A stretch of DNA of 47,423 bases from Caldilineales bacterium. GTDB taxonomy: Bacteria > Chloroflexota > Anaerolineae > J102. Position numbers and translations under genes: made by a program. Position 1 is the first letter of the stretch, and each line of letters starts with the position of its first letter. The notes beneath the pieces are model-generated. The model made no database searches. It saw nothing but the letters and a program-made list of their open reading frames with translations, and had not been told where the DNA came from. Below are positions 1-9,000 of this stretch, one piece after another. The DNA lies in the NCBI GenBank assembly GCA_024102915.1, contig JAGFJG010000100.1, positions 1 to 47,423 of the forward strand, in the 5' to 3' direction.

Positions 1-2
1 CG

Positions 3-551
3 CCTGACCCGCACGATGTATCTCGATTTCTGGCGTCGCAGGCGATCTTGCTTTCTCTGGCCGGAGTTCCGGGGATTTATATACACAGCCTCTTCGGTTC
101 CCGCAATTGTCACGAATGCGTGGCCGAGACCGGAAGGGCGCGTTCGATCAATCGCCAGAAATTCTTGCTGCCTGAGATCGAGCAGTCGCTTGCCCGGCCA
201 GACGCGCATCAGCGTCAGGTGTTGAATGGCTATTTGCACCTGCTGCGTCAACGCGGTGGGCATCCCGCCTTTCATCCCGCCGCCGACCAGCGCATCCTCG
301 ACCTGAACCCGTCGGTGCTCGGCCTGGTGCGCGGCGTGGCCGATGCCGACCCATTCGACAATCTGATTGTGGTCTTGATCAACGTTTCCGATCAAACTCA
401 GTCTCTCAGTCTGGATTTGCAGAATCTTGATCTGCCTTTATCCTCCTGGTGGCACGATCTGGTTGGCAAAGGCAGGTATCTCGCCGCCGCCGATGCGCTC
501 TCGTTCGACCTCGATCCATATCAGATTGTATGGTTGACGCCGAGAGATTAG
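3..551 (+). CDS. GH13 sucrose-phosphorylase-like glycosidase, C-terminal part
   Basis: The reading frame is open from base 3, so the gene starts outside the window and only about 182 C-terminal residues are seen. The segment GVPGIYIHSLFGSRN followed by RTGRARSIN-like residues is typical of the end of the catalytic barrel in GH13 subfamily 18 (sucrose, glucosylglycerate and related phosphorylases). The rest is the small C-terminal beta domain, ending in PYQIVWLTPRD. The family transfers a glucosyl group between a disaccharide and phosphate in the cytoplasm. The acceptor cannot be told from this fragment. Confidence 0.85.
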   Translation, partial: PDPHDVSRFLASQAILLSLAGVPGIYIHSLFGSRNCHECVAETGRARSINRQKFLLPEIEQSLARPDAHQRQVLNGYLHLLRQRGGHPAFHPAADQRILDLNPSVLGLVRGVADADPFDNLIVVLINVSDQTQSLSLDLQNLDLPLSSWWHDLVGKGRYLAAADALSFDLDPYQIVWLTPRD

Positions 552-724
552 GTTGAAGGAGACGGGATTGGAATTGAAACCCAAGAGTATGAGAAACCGT
601 ACAATAGTGTAGACCGTTCCGGTCGTTTGTCGGCGCGCATTGCTGAAGCAAGGCTCTGATTTGCACTAATTTAATGGCTTGCAGCATGCAGACAACCCAC
701 CTGCTCTTCTGGAGGAGGATGAGC

Positions 725-1324
725 ATGGCGAACTCTTTATCGCAATTTGACGAGACCCTGAGACAGGTTTTCAAGTTCTTCAACCGGTTCATGGTGCTGA
801 TTTTTCGCCTGGGTCTGGGACGCTTCGGCAACCAGCCCGAGACCAGTCAGGTGATGGTGTTGGTGCATACTGGCCGCAAGTCCGGGCTGCAACGCCGCAC
901 GCCGGTGAACTATACGGTTGTTGACGGTGAAATCTATTGCACAGCGGCGTACGGCGCTACAGCCGATTGGTATCGCAATATCCTGGCCAATCCGATCGTG
1001 GAGGTGTGGCTGAAGGATGGATGGTGGTCGGGCGTTGCCGAAGTGATTGGGGATGACGATCCGCAGCGTATGAAATGGATGCGGCAGGTGCTGATCGCAA
1101 GCGGTTTTGCAGCGCCGCTGTTTGCAGGCGTCAATCCCAAAACGGCAAGCGATGAAGCGCTGGCGCAACTTGTAGGGGATTACAAGCTTATTCGCGTTCA
1201 TCGCACCGCCGAGCGCATCGGGCCGGGCGGGCCGGGCGATCTGGTCTGGGTGTGGCCGGTGATAGCGCTGGTGGTTGCGGGAGTGCTGTTACAACAATTC
1301 GTCAAGAAAAACTCAAATCAATAA
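725..1324 (+). CDS. Nitroreductase/deazaflavin-dependent oxidoreductase family (DUF385, Ddn-like)
   Basis: This 199-residue protein has the DUF385 core, with VLVHTGRKSGLQRRTPVNY, then GATADWYRNILANPIVEV and a C-terminal KLIRVHRTAER. These proteins bind F420 or related flavins and reduce nitro groups, quinones or enones. The last 30 residues add one hydrophobic helix (about residues 170-190) and a Lys-rich tail, so membrane association is likely. ATG 725 is chosen over in-frame ATGs at 674 and 719 because GGAGGAGG at 711-718 lies 6 nt before it. A PPOX-fold gene follows after 11 nt, so the two are probably co-transcribed. Confidence 0.82.
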   Translation: MANSLSQFDETLRQVFKFFNRFMVLIFRLGLGRFGNQPETSQVMVLVHTGRKSGLQRRTPVNYTVVDGEIYCTAAYGATADWYRNILANPIVEVWLKDGWWSGVAEVIGDDDPQRMKWMRQVLIASGFAAPLFAGVNPKTASDEALAQLVGDYKLIRVHRTAERIGPGGPGDLVWVWPVIALVVAGVLLQQFVKKNSNQ

Positions 1325-1335
1325 GGAGCATGAAA

Positions 1336-1818
1336 ATGGCTGAAATCACCGCAGAACAAGTCTGGGACGAACTGGAGAAAAATCTCTTCGCCGTACTCGG
1401 CATGGTCACCGCTGACAACGAGGCGCGCACGTCCGGCGTCGTCTATGTGGTGAACAATCACAAACTCTACATCGGCTCCGACAAAAAAGCCTGGAAGGTG
1501 AAACACCTTGCCCAAAACCCCAGCGTCTCGGTCACGGTGCCCATTGCCAAACGCATCCCATTCATGCCCTGGGTAAAAATCCCGGCGGCTACCATCACCT
1601 TTTCGGGCAAAGCCGCCATCCTCACGCTCGATGACATCGACGCCAAAACCAGACAGGCTCTCTTCCGCGGCCTGGAGAACAAGGATGATGTGCGCGAGAC
1701 TTCGCGCATCATCGAGGTGACGCCTGAAAGCGATTGCATTACTTATGGCGTGGGCGTTTCGTTGATGGGCATGCGTGATACGGCGAATGCCCGCGGTCGT
1801 GTGCGCATTACAGAGTAA
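1336..1818 (+). CDS. Pyridoxamine 5'-phosphate oxidase-fold (PPOX/FMN-binding) protein
   Basis: A 160-residue protein with a split-barrel flavin-binding pattern: LGMVTADNEARTSGVVYVVNN, then LYIGSDKKAWKVKHLAQNPSVSVTV. Family members bind FMN, F420 or haem and reduce small substrates. The true substrate is unknown here. AAGGAG at 1323-1328 gives better spacing to ATG 1336 than to ATG 1330, so 1336 is preferred. It lies 11 nt after the DUF385 gene and is followed by a broken flavodoxin and a quinone reductase, so it sits in a small redox operon. Confidence 0.78.
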   Translation: MAEITAEQVWDELEKNLFAVLGMVTADNEARTSGVVYVVNNHKLYIGSDKKAWKVKHLAQNPSVSVTVPIAKRIPFMPWVKIPAATITFSGKAAILTLDDIDAKTRQALFRGLENKDDVRETSRIIEVTPESDCITYGVGVSLMGMRDTANARGRVRITE

Positions 1819-1850
1819 ATGCACTGCAATATTTTCCCTTGGAGCGTAAG

Positions 1851-1981
1851 ATGATGAATGACAGAACCCTGATAACTTACGCCTCGAAGTATGGGGCAAC
1901 GGCGGAGATTGCCGAGCGCATCGCCCAAATGTTGAAGTGCGCCCGGTGAAAGGGGCGGCTATCTTCTGGGACGGATGCTGA
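1851..1981 (+). pseudogene. Flavodoxin-domain (HemG-like) gene remnant
   Basis: From ATG 1851 the reading is MMNDRTLITYASKYGATAEIA and on to a stop at 1947-1949 after 32 codons. TYASKYGATAEIAERIA is the FMN-phosphate loop of flavodoxins of the menaquinone-dependent protoporphyrinogen oxidase type. A second frame from 1931 reads VEVRPVKGAA, which is the expected next strand of that fold, and stops at 1979-1981. The gene therefore looks frameshifted and then deleted, since a full domain needs about 150 residues. A GGAG at 1841-1844 still precedes it. An artefact at one base could explain the frameshift but not the missing 110 residues. Confidence 0.7.
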
Positions 1982-2000
1982 CGATACCGGAGAGATATTC

Positions 2001-3056
2001 ATGATTGCAGCCTCGCTCTCAACCCAAGAAGTCACGACAAAATTCAAAAGCGTTGTGGTCACACACCGAGGCGGCCTGGATGCTGTAAAGATCATTGAGA
2101 CAGATCTGCGTCCGCCTGCCGCCGGAGAAGTGCGGATCAAAGTCCTGGCCTCACCGGTAGTGCAAGATGACATCGCCGTGCGCGTGGGCAACCGGCCTTT
2201 TCTGCAAAAGCCGCCTTTCGTGCCGGGTTATTCCGTGCTCGGCGAGGTCGATGCGCTGGGAGCGGACGTTTCCGGCGTCAGCGTGGGCGACCGGGTGGCG
2301 GCCCTGACGAATTTCGGCGGTCATGCCGAGACCATTTATTGGGACGCAGCGCAGGTTGTGCAGGTCCCGCCCACTCTGGACCCCGCCCAGGCGGTGGTAC
2401 TGATCCTCAACTATCTGGTCGCCTATCAGATCATGAACCGGGTGGTACAAGTCAGGCCTGGCGACAAAGCGCTGATCATCGGCGCCAGCGGCGGGGTGGG
2501 CACGGCGTTCCTCGACCTGGGCAGATTAGCCGGACTCACGATGTTCGGTCTGGCCTCGGCCGGCAAGCATCCTGTGATCGCAGATTACGGAGCAATGCCT
2601 ATCGACTATCGCACACAGGATTTCGCAAAAGTGCTGCAAGAGATCGAGCCGCAAGGCCTCGATTTTGTGTTCAATGGCATGGGCGAGGAATATTTCAAGC
2701 GCGGTCTGGCCGTGCTCAAACGAGGCGGTGTGCTCGTCCACTACGGCGGCCCTGAGAGTCTCTCCCGCTTTTTCCTGCTGGTGGGTAAGCTCATCCTCTA
2801 CAATGTGCTGCCCAACGGCAAGGCCATCAAAGGATACGGAACGCATCGCGGCGATGTTCGACAATATAAAGACGATTGGAATACGTTATTTGGTCTGCTG
2901 GCGCAGGGCAGGATCGACCCTCTCGTCACTGCCCGATTCCCTATTCTGGACGCGACCCAGGCCTACGCCTTGCTGGAAAGCGGTCGGGTTGCCGGTAACC
3001 TCGTTTTGATGTCTCCGGAGCTATTTCAAGGCAAGTCAAGGTCTGAAACTGAATGA
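2001..3056 (+). CDS. Zinc-independent quinone oxidoreductase-type MDR protein
   Basis: A 351-residue medium-chain dehydrogenase/reductase. The N-terminal GroES-like domain shows FVPGYSVLGEVDALG and VGDRVAAL. The Rossmann domain shows LIIGASGGVGTAFLDLGRLAG, which binds NADPH. The zinc-ligand set of alcohol dehydrogenases is absent, which points to the quinone/enoyl reductase branch. GGAGAG at 1989-1994 lies 6 nt before ATG 2001. It follows the broken flavodoxin in a redox gene cluster and ends convergent with the sortase gene. The substrate is unknown. Confidence 0.85.
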   Translation: MIAASLSTQEVTTKFKSVVVTHRGGLDAVKIIETDLRPPAAGEVRIKVLASPVVQDDIAVRVGNRPFLQKPPFVPGYSVLGEVDALGADVSGVSVGDRVAALTNFGGHAETIYWDAAQVVQVPPTLDPAQAVVLILNYLVAYQIMNRVVQVRPGDKALIIGASGGVGTAFLDLGRLAGLTMFGLASAGKHPVIADYGAMPIDYRTQDFAKVLQEIEPQGLDFVFNGMGEEYFKRGLAVLKRGGVLVHYGGPESLSRFFLLVGKLILYNVLPNGKAIKGYGTHRGDVRQYKDDWNTLFGLLAQGRIDPLVTARFPILDATQAYALLESGRVAGNLVLMSPELFQGKSRSETE

Positions 3057-3254
3057 CGCAATTTCATGACGGGTCTCGCTGGGTCTACCCCGCTCCCCCA
3101 CCTGAGGACATTGCGAACCGAAGGTTCGTCCATTCCCCCGCCCCCCTCGAAAAGCCCGTGCGCATAACCGATTTTGCGCCTCTATACGATCCCTTACGGA
3201 AGGTTTTCAGTGGGATGTAATGATGCCTGGATGGGGGGTCCGGAGGTGTTAACG
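3057..3254. other. Intergenic gap between convergent genes
   Basis: About 200 bp between the quinone reductase and sortase stops. It holds C-rich runs near 3093-3100 and 3134-3148 and a small CGAACC/GGTTCG hairpin near 3114-3128. I see no clear intrinsic terminator or gene. Confidence 0.4.
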
Positions 3255-4001
3255 CTATCTTTCGAGAACATGAGCCTTTCGCTGGTTGACGTCAGACAAA
3301 GGTTTGGCTACGAGCACCAACCGGTGGGTGTTCGTCCAGTTGGGGTAACAAGTAACAAGGGTCACGCGTTCGTCTGAGAATGGGTTGATCCAGCGTGCGT
3401 TTGCAAGACGCTTTTCTTGCGATTGGAAAAGCTCTCGCAGAATCATACGTTTGGTCACAATGTAATCAAAGCGCTGATTCCCTGCATATACGGTGACGAT
3501 GTCACCCACTTCCACGTTTTTGAGATTTCGAAAGACCTTACCCTTGATGTTGTGATGCCCCGAAAACACCATGTTGCCCGACTGGCCCGGCATTGCGGAT
3601 GCATTGTGCCAACTCACGGCGTAGTCCGCCACGTCCCATGCAGAAGAACCACCAGTGGATGTCCAATCGACCGGCTCAATAACGGAATCGAGGTTAATGC
3701 TGGGGATTACCAGACGCGTGGGGGCGACGACATTGGCATTGTCTCCGCTGTTCGCAGCGTCTTTCGCCGCCGCGATGTTGTCTTGCGCGAGCAAACCAGC
3801 GATTGCTGCCAGGGTTAAGATCAAGGCCGGCAACAGCTTATCTCGAAATGAAGTCAGCAGGCCGGGATATATGGCGCCGATTTGTTTCAAATCTGAACTT
3901 GCAACGCTATGTTGCACCTTATTTTTGTCGGTAGTGTGTGTGTTTCTGAATGGTTGCATCGTAATATGTTTTGCCAGTCCATCACGCCGAGCAATCATCA
4001 T
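3255..4001 (-). CDS. Sortase (class D/E-like transpeptidase)
   Basis: The protein has up to 248 residues, with one N-terminal membrane anchor (about residues 57-75) and an outside sortase domain. The catalytic set is visible: His in MVFSGHHN, Cys in TLVTCYP and Arg in NTHRLVLVA. Sortases cut a sorting motif such as LPxTG at a membrane-anchored precursor and join it to an acceptor at the cell surface. Starts at 4001 and 3959 are both possible and neither has a good ribosome site. The gene lies 153 bp downstream of, and on the same strand as, a carbonic anhydrase carrying an LPTTG signal, which is its likely substrate. Confidence 0.9.
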   Translation of the reverse strand: MMIARRDGLAKHITMQPFRNTHTTDKNKVQHSVASSDLKQIGAIYPGLLTSFRDKLLPALILTLAAIAGLLAQDNIAAAKDAANSGDNANVVAPTRLVIPSINLDSVIEPVDWTSTGGSSAWDVADYAVSWHNASAMPGQSGNMVFSGHHNIKGKVFRNLKNVEVGDIVTVYAGNQRFDYIVTKRMILRELFQSQEKRLANARWINPFSDERVTLVTCYPNWTNTHRLVLVAKPLSDVNQRKAHVLER

Positions 4002-4091
4002 TCGGCGTCATGCTATCATACCGGCGCCTGACCGACAACAGCCAGGGAGGAGGGGTTAGATACTCTTTTGTCCCCTATGCCGCCAGACGCG

Positions 4092-4128
4092 ACAACCGGC
4101 TGCCACTCCGAGCACGGCAGCCGGTTGT
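4092..4128. terminator. Strong hairpin between carbonic anhydrase and sortase
   Basis: A perfect 13-bp stem, ACAACCGGCTGCC at 4092-4104 pairing with 4116-4128, with an 11-nt loop. On the minus strand it follows the carbonic anhydrase stop by 26 nt but has no U-run, so it may be an RNA-stabilising or partial termination element that sets sortase level below its substrate. On the plus strand a short T-rich stretch follows. Confidence 0.55.
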
Positions 4129-4154
4129 TTATTACCGGACAGGGGCGATTAGCC

Positions 4155-5042
4155 TTAAGCTGTGCGTTTACGCACGGTGAGGCTGATCAGAATAACTACA
4201 AGAACGAGGGTGGCAAGCGGAATTAACCATACGACCGCAGAGGAATCGCCCAGGACCCCGCCGGTGGTCGGCAGAGTTGTCGGGGCCTGGCCTACGATGA
4301 ATTCGCGGCTGTTCATGGCCTGTGTGGGACGGAAGTTATGATCGTAGATGGCTGTGTATGCTCCTATCTGCTCCGATGAGACTTCAACAGGGTTGTTCAT
4401 CACTAACCAGGTGACGCCCTCACTACAGGGTGGGGTAGTCAACGATCCGCTGTATCGCCAGTAAGTCTTTTGGCCGGGCATCAGATCAATAGCATTGACC
4501 TGCGCACCGGGCACCGCCTCTGGTTCGCTTTCGCTGGCAGGAAGATTGTCGAAAATGGGGGTGTAGGCAGCGTTGGCCGCTCCATCAACCAGGAATGTGC
4601 CAACGACAGCCAGTTTACCCTGCGCGTTCTGGTGAACGAAATGGATTTCCATCGGTCGCTGACTGCCATCGACGGTATGCTCACTGGCAGCATGGAAGTG
4701 GTACTGCAGCAATTGATACTCACTCCCATCCACGGTAAGATTGCTGCCTGGGTCATAGTTGACCTGAATGGTGTGTCCATTGTTGAAGATATTGACAGCG
4801 CTTGGCTGGTAAGCCATGCCAAGATCTGCCGGATTGGACGGCGCCGACGATGGGATGTCGACAGGTGATTGGCTCTGGCCTGTACCGCAGAGGGCGTAGT
4901 CCTCTGCCAGCACGCCCCAGAAAGCCGGGCCCGTGTCGCCATCGTAACTCCAATGCGGGCCTTCAGAAGCCGCAGCGGCGGTTGCGAATGTCAACAAGAG
5001 CGCTAATACGATAAAGATTCGAATCGCGACGTTTCGTGACAT
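4155..5042 (-). CDS. Alpha-carbonic anhydrase with LPxTG sorting signal
   Basis: A 295-residue secreted enzyme that interconverts CO2 and bicarbonate. A signal peptide covers about residues 1-27. Zinc ligands are visible as HFH in LLQYHFHAASEHTVDG and His in MEIHFVHQN. SLTTPPCSEGVTW holds the catalytic-site Thr and one Cys, and the disulfide partner is likely the Cys of CGTGQSQSP. The C-terminus reads LPTTGG, then a hydrophobic helix, then RKR, which is a complete sortase signal. AAGGAGGAA ends 7 nt before ATG 5042, so this start is chosen over the upstream ATG at 5261. It lies directly upstream of a sortase gene on the same strand. Confidence 0.93.
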   Translation of the reverse strand: MSRNVAIRIFIVLALLLTFATAAAASEGPHWSYDGDTGPAFWGVLAEDYALCGTGQSQSPVDIPSSAPSNPADLGMAYQPSAVNIFNNGHTIQVNYDPGSNLTVDGSEYQLLQYHFHAASEHTVDGSQRPMEIHFVHQNAQGKLAVVGTFLVDGAANAAYTPIFDNLPASESEPEAVPGAQVNAIDLMPGQKTYWRYSGSLTTPPCSEGVTWLVMNNPVEVSSEQIGAYTAIYDHNFRPTQAMNSREFIVGQAPTTLPTTGGVLGDSSAVVWLIPLATLVLVVILISLTVRKRTA

Positions 5043-5594
5043 GTTGATTCCTCCTTTCAGTTGGGGAGAGAGGTTTTGGGTGCGGTCGTCCTGTCCAGTA
5101 TTGTGGCCACTTCCCGCCCAACCATGCCATGACGGATAGACGCAAAAGAGCAGAAAGTATGCTACCAAGTATTTGGGTTTTGTAACTGCGAAGCTATGTC
5201 TCACTTCGCCTCGTAATTCACCGATGATTACGCGCAGACGATGGTACAAGAGGGCGAACATGGAAGAACATCGTTCGGCTCACCGCCCATTTTCGTACAT
5301 GCTCGTCTATCTTGCAGACGAGGTGGTTGTACGTACGCAGTTACTATGTTTTTATGATTTATCGAACCGAAATATTGTTAATATGAACCCGCAGATGCCT
5401 CTGGGAATCGTTCAGATAATCTTGATCATTCACGTCGCTTGTATTCACAACATCACTGCGACAGAATGCGCTAATATCCACAATATCAATGATTGGTATG
5501 CTGCTTACGAGATCGTGATCAAATTCAACTAGATGCAATCCGCACCATATCATCATAGTTGTCGCTAGTCAATTGTCGCTCCTATCATTTTCCA
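5043..5594. other. Long non-coding upstream region
   Basis: About 550 bp before the carbonic anhydrase gene, more AT-rich than the neighbours. The open frames here (for example 5173-5532 on the plus strand) show no domain, no ribosome site and no normal codon pattern. A CTCGTCT/AGACGAG hairpin lies near 5301-5321. The carbonic anhydrase promoter must be here, but I cannot place it with confidence. Confidence 0.4.
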
Positions 5595-5623
5595 TTGACA
5601 GAAAAAGGAAGAAATGCTACAAT
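5595..5623 (+). promoter_or_regulatory. Consensus sigma-70-type promoter
   Basis: TTGACA at 5595-5600 and TACAAT at 5618-5623 with a 17-bp spacer, predicting a start near 5630. No protein gene follows within 380 bp, but an intrinsic terminator does, at 5696-5726. Confidence 0.75.
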
Positions 5624-5629
5624 GTGAAG

Positions 5630-5726
5630 CGTCGTACAGTTTTTAGCGCTTACGATGAGTTGTGGGGCGCCATTGTAGATCACATTGCTGAAATCGCCCG
5701 TTCCAAACTCTGTGAACGGGCTTTTT
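5630..5726 (+). ncRNA. Candidate small RNA, about 97 nt
   Basis: The segment is bounded by a consensus promoter (5595-5623) and a terminator stem followed by five T residues (5696-5726). It contains no open frame of note. A 5' hairpin is possible between CGTCGTA near 5630 and TACGATG at 5651-5657. The middle part (5664-5690) is complementary to sequence just beyond the terminator (5731-5768). I do not recognise a known RNA family. It could also be the leader of the downstream esterase gene, with the terminator acting as an attenuator. Confidence 0.5.
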
Positions 5727-5768
5727 GTTGGGCAGCCATGTGATCATCTCGTCAACAATGGCCGCGCC
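5664..5768. repeat. Imperfect palindrome enclosing the terminator
   Basis: The left arm at 5664-5690 matches the reverse complement of 5731-5768 in blocks GGCG, CCATTGT, GATCACAT and GCTG, with two unpaired insertions in the right arm. The inner stem is the terminator at 5696-5721. A read-through transcript would fold into one long hairpin. This could be a remnant of a small inverted-repeat element. Confidence 0.5.
5696..5726 (+). terminator. Intrinsic terminator
   Basis: GCCCGTTC at 5696-5703 pairs with GAACGGGC at 5714-5721 over a 10-nt loop, followed by TTTTT at 5722-5726. Confidence 0.75.
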
Positions 5769-6014
5769 GCATAGGAGGTTGTGGAATCCAAAATCTAGAT
5801 TCTGCCCGGTAAGGTGCAATTCACGTGGATTTGGCTTGAGAATGTCCTTGCTCTTGAGAATATCCTGAGAGTTCTCTGCCACACTAGAAGGCAATTAACA
5901 AAGAGAGTTGCGTTGTACAACCTTCTCGTCAAATCGAGGCGCGTGACGCGGGATCATTGGGAATGACATGGCAGCCTGACCCGATGCGTGCCGTGCTTCA
6001 CACCGGAGGAAAAA
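5769..6014. other. Gap upstream of the esterase fusion
   Basis: About 245 bp with no supported gene. The 83-residue minus-strand frame at 5643-5894 has no domain and overlaps the promoter-terminator unit. The only firm signal is GGAGG at 6005-6009, the ribosome site of the next gene. Confidence 0.4.
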
Positions 6015-9000
6015 GTGAAGACTCAAAACGTCCATCTATGTGTCTTGGCCGTCGTCTTGTTGGCGACGATGTTCCTGGCCGCCTGTGGCGCGCCAGCCGC
6101 CGCAACATCCGTCCCTCCCGCTTCACGCCCGCCAACGCCGACTCCAAACCCCGTCCCCATGGAAACAGTTCGAGTATCCAGCGCCGGTTTTCCCGGCGAG
6201 GGGTTTATGGAGATCGGCGAGTTCAGCAGCGAGGCGCTTGCGAACAATCTCATCGGCGACACAACGACGCGCCGGTACTATGTCTATCTGCCGCCGGGAT
6301 ATGACGATACGAGCAAACGCTATCCGGTTGTGTACATGATGCACTACTTCTCAGGGCGAGCGGGTGATTGGTTCAATACATTTGCCGAAAAGCTGGATGA
6401 TATGATCGCCAGTGGAGAAGCGCCTGAGATGATCATGGTGGCGCCAGATGGATATAACAAATTCGGGGGAAGTATGTTCATGAGTTCTCCCACGATCGGC
6501 GACTATGAAACCTATGTCACTCAGGAGTTCGTGGATCGCATTGACGCCAGCTATCGCACGCTACCGAGCAACGAGAGCCGTGGCATCACTGGTTGTGGAA
6601 TGGGCGGGGACAGCGCTGCGCACCTGGCTTTCAAATATCCCGATGTCTTTGGCACGCTGGCGTCTATATCCGGTTTCTACGATTACGAAAACAACGAGTG
6701 GCTGCAGAAGGAAACCGAGACCATCAAAGCGCTCCCTGAGGATTTCTCGGATTCCGGGATGTCGACCATGGCCGGATGGTATCTCGCGGGTGCGGCAATC
6801 GCAGCGCCAAATCCTGATAAGCCTCCCTTTTATCTGGATATGCCATTTGCCATCGAGGATGGAAAGGTCGAGATCATCCCCGAAGTCTGGGATAAGTTCA
6901 TCGCGTTGGACCCAATGCATGAGGCGCGTACGTATCAGGAGAATCTAAAAGAACTGAATGCGATCCTGATCTATCACGGCAATCACGATCCTGAAGTCTC
7001 GGCTGAAATCGCCCAGGGTTTCAGCAGCCTACTTGTGGAACTGGGTGCAGAACAAGACTACCTGGAGGTCGGCGGAGGTCATTGCGACATGGACCTCGAA
7101 CCAGTCGTGCGATTCTTTGCCGACAATCTTGTGCACGAAGCGTCGGAGGCGGAACCAGTGGCGGAAATCCCCGAACTCATCTCCGGCTTCGTCGACAACG
7201 ACGGCGTGAAAATCCACTACGAGGTTGTGGGAGAAGGGCCGCCGCTCGTGCTGGTGCACTGGGGTTCTGGAAGCACCAAAGACTGGCATATATTTGGTTA
7301 CGTTGATGCGTTGAAGGATGATTATCAGCTCATCCTGATCGACATGCGCGGGCATGGACAGAGCGACAAGCCCCATGATCCATCAGCCTACGACGCTGAG
7401 ACCCAGGTGGGCGATGTTCTGGCGGTACTCGACGAACTCGGCATCGAAAAGGCCAACTATTTCGGCTATTCCCTGGGTGCAAATCTCGGTTGGGCGCTTG
7501 CCAAACATGCTCCCGATCGCTTCCACTCCTACATCCTCGGCGGTGACGCGCCAAGCTCATGGGATGATAGCGAATGGGCTGCCTGGATGCTGGATACCGG
7601 AGCCGAAGGGTGGGCGCGCATCATTGAGGATGCCACCCGCGAGATTGGCGTGTGGAGCCCTGAGATTAACGCTGCCTACGCAGCAGACGATCTCGAAGCT
7701 GTAGCCCTGAATTCAAAAGCGCTCAATGCGGAAGATTATTTCGTCGATCTGCCAGACATGCAAACGCCCATCCTGCTCCTCGTGGGTACGGAAGATGAAG
7801 AATACTGGGGCATGGTTTACGCGGAACAGAGTCTGCCGAACGCAACAATGGCCAAAATGCAAGATCTCAATCATGCCGTTGGCTTCATGCTAAGCGATCA
7901 AGCGTTGCCTTACATCACCGAGTTCCTGGCGGAGGTGAGCGCTGAGGAGCAAGCGCCGGCATCGGGGATGGATGACGCCACCGTGGCCAAGATCGAGGCG
8001 CTGGTCGAAAAAACGATGATGAACAATTATCTGCCCGGCCTTGCCATCGGCATCGTCAAGGACGGCGAGGTCGTTTACGCCGAGGGCTTCGGTGTGGGGA
8101 ATGTCGAGGAAGAGAATCCGGTCACAACGCAATCCCTGTTCAACGTCGGGCACGTCACCAATCTGTTCACCGCTGCCGCCGTCATGCAGTTGGTCGAGCA
8201 GGGTCTGGTCGATTTGGATGCGCCGGTGACCGACTATCTGCCCTACTTCAGTCTGGATGATCCGCGTTTCACCGACATCATCGTGCGCCAGTTGCTGGCT
8301 CACACGTCCGGCCTGCCCGGGGTTGGCATCGAAGTGGACGCTGAATGGAAACGCATGGGGCACGACAATCCCGATAACGAGGAGGGAGCGCTGGAACGAC
8401 TGGTTCGTGGTCTGGATGACGTAACACTGCTCGCCGATCCCGGTGGCACTGAAACGATGTTCAGTAACATCAGCTATGACACACTTGGAGATATCATCGC
8501 CAAGGTGTCAGGGCAGAGCTACGAGGACTACATGACGGCGAATATCCTCGAACCCTTGGGAATGGATCAAAGCACCTTCATCCTGGATGATGCCGATGCC
8601 GCTTTGCTAACCACCGCCTACCAACGTGATGCGGCAACCAACGAACTGTCAGAATGGGGATTCTTTCCCTCGAACATGCAACACAATCCTGCCATCGGCT
8701 TGATCTCCAATGTTGACGACATGACCAAATGGGCTGCCGCTCTTTTGAATGGGGGCGAACTGAATGGCGTCCGTATTCTGCAGGCTGACACGGTGGCGGA
8801 GATGTGGTCGCCGACATCCCACATGGGGTGGGGAGGCATCTTCCAGGACTTTGGCACGGGCTGGGCGGTTGCCGACGTTGACGGGCATCGCCTTGGCTGG
8901 ATGGTTGGCGATGTTCCCGGCCAGATATCGAACATAGCCCTGGCCCCGGATGAAGACATTGCTGTGGTCACGATGGTCAATTCCTTCCGGTTCATGGGTG

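Noticed and set aside
5173..5532. 119-residue plus-strand frame upstream of carbonic anhydrase
   Set aside because: No ribosome site, no domain, and a composition unlike neighbouring genes. It overlaps the 5' region of the carbonic anhydrase gene.
5643..5894. 83-residue minus-strand frame
   Set aside because: It overlaps the promoter-terminator unit and has no recognisable motif.
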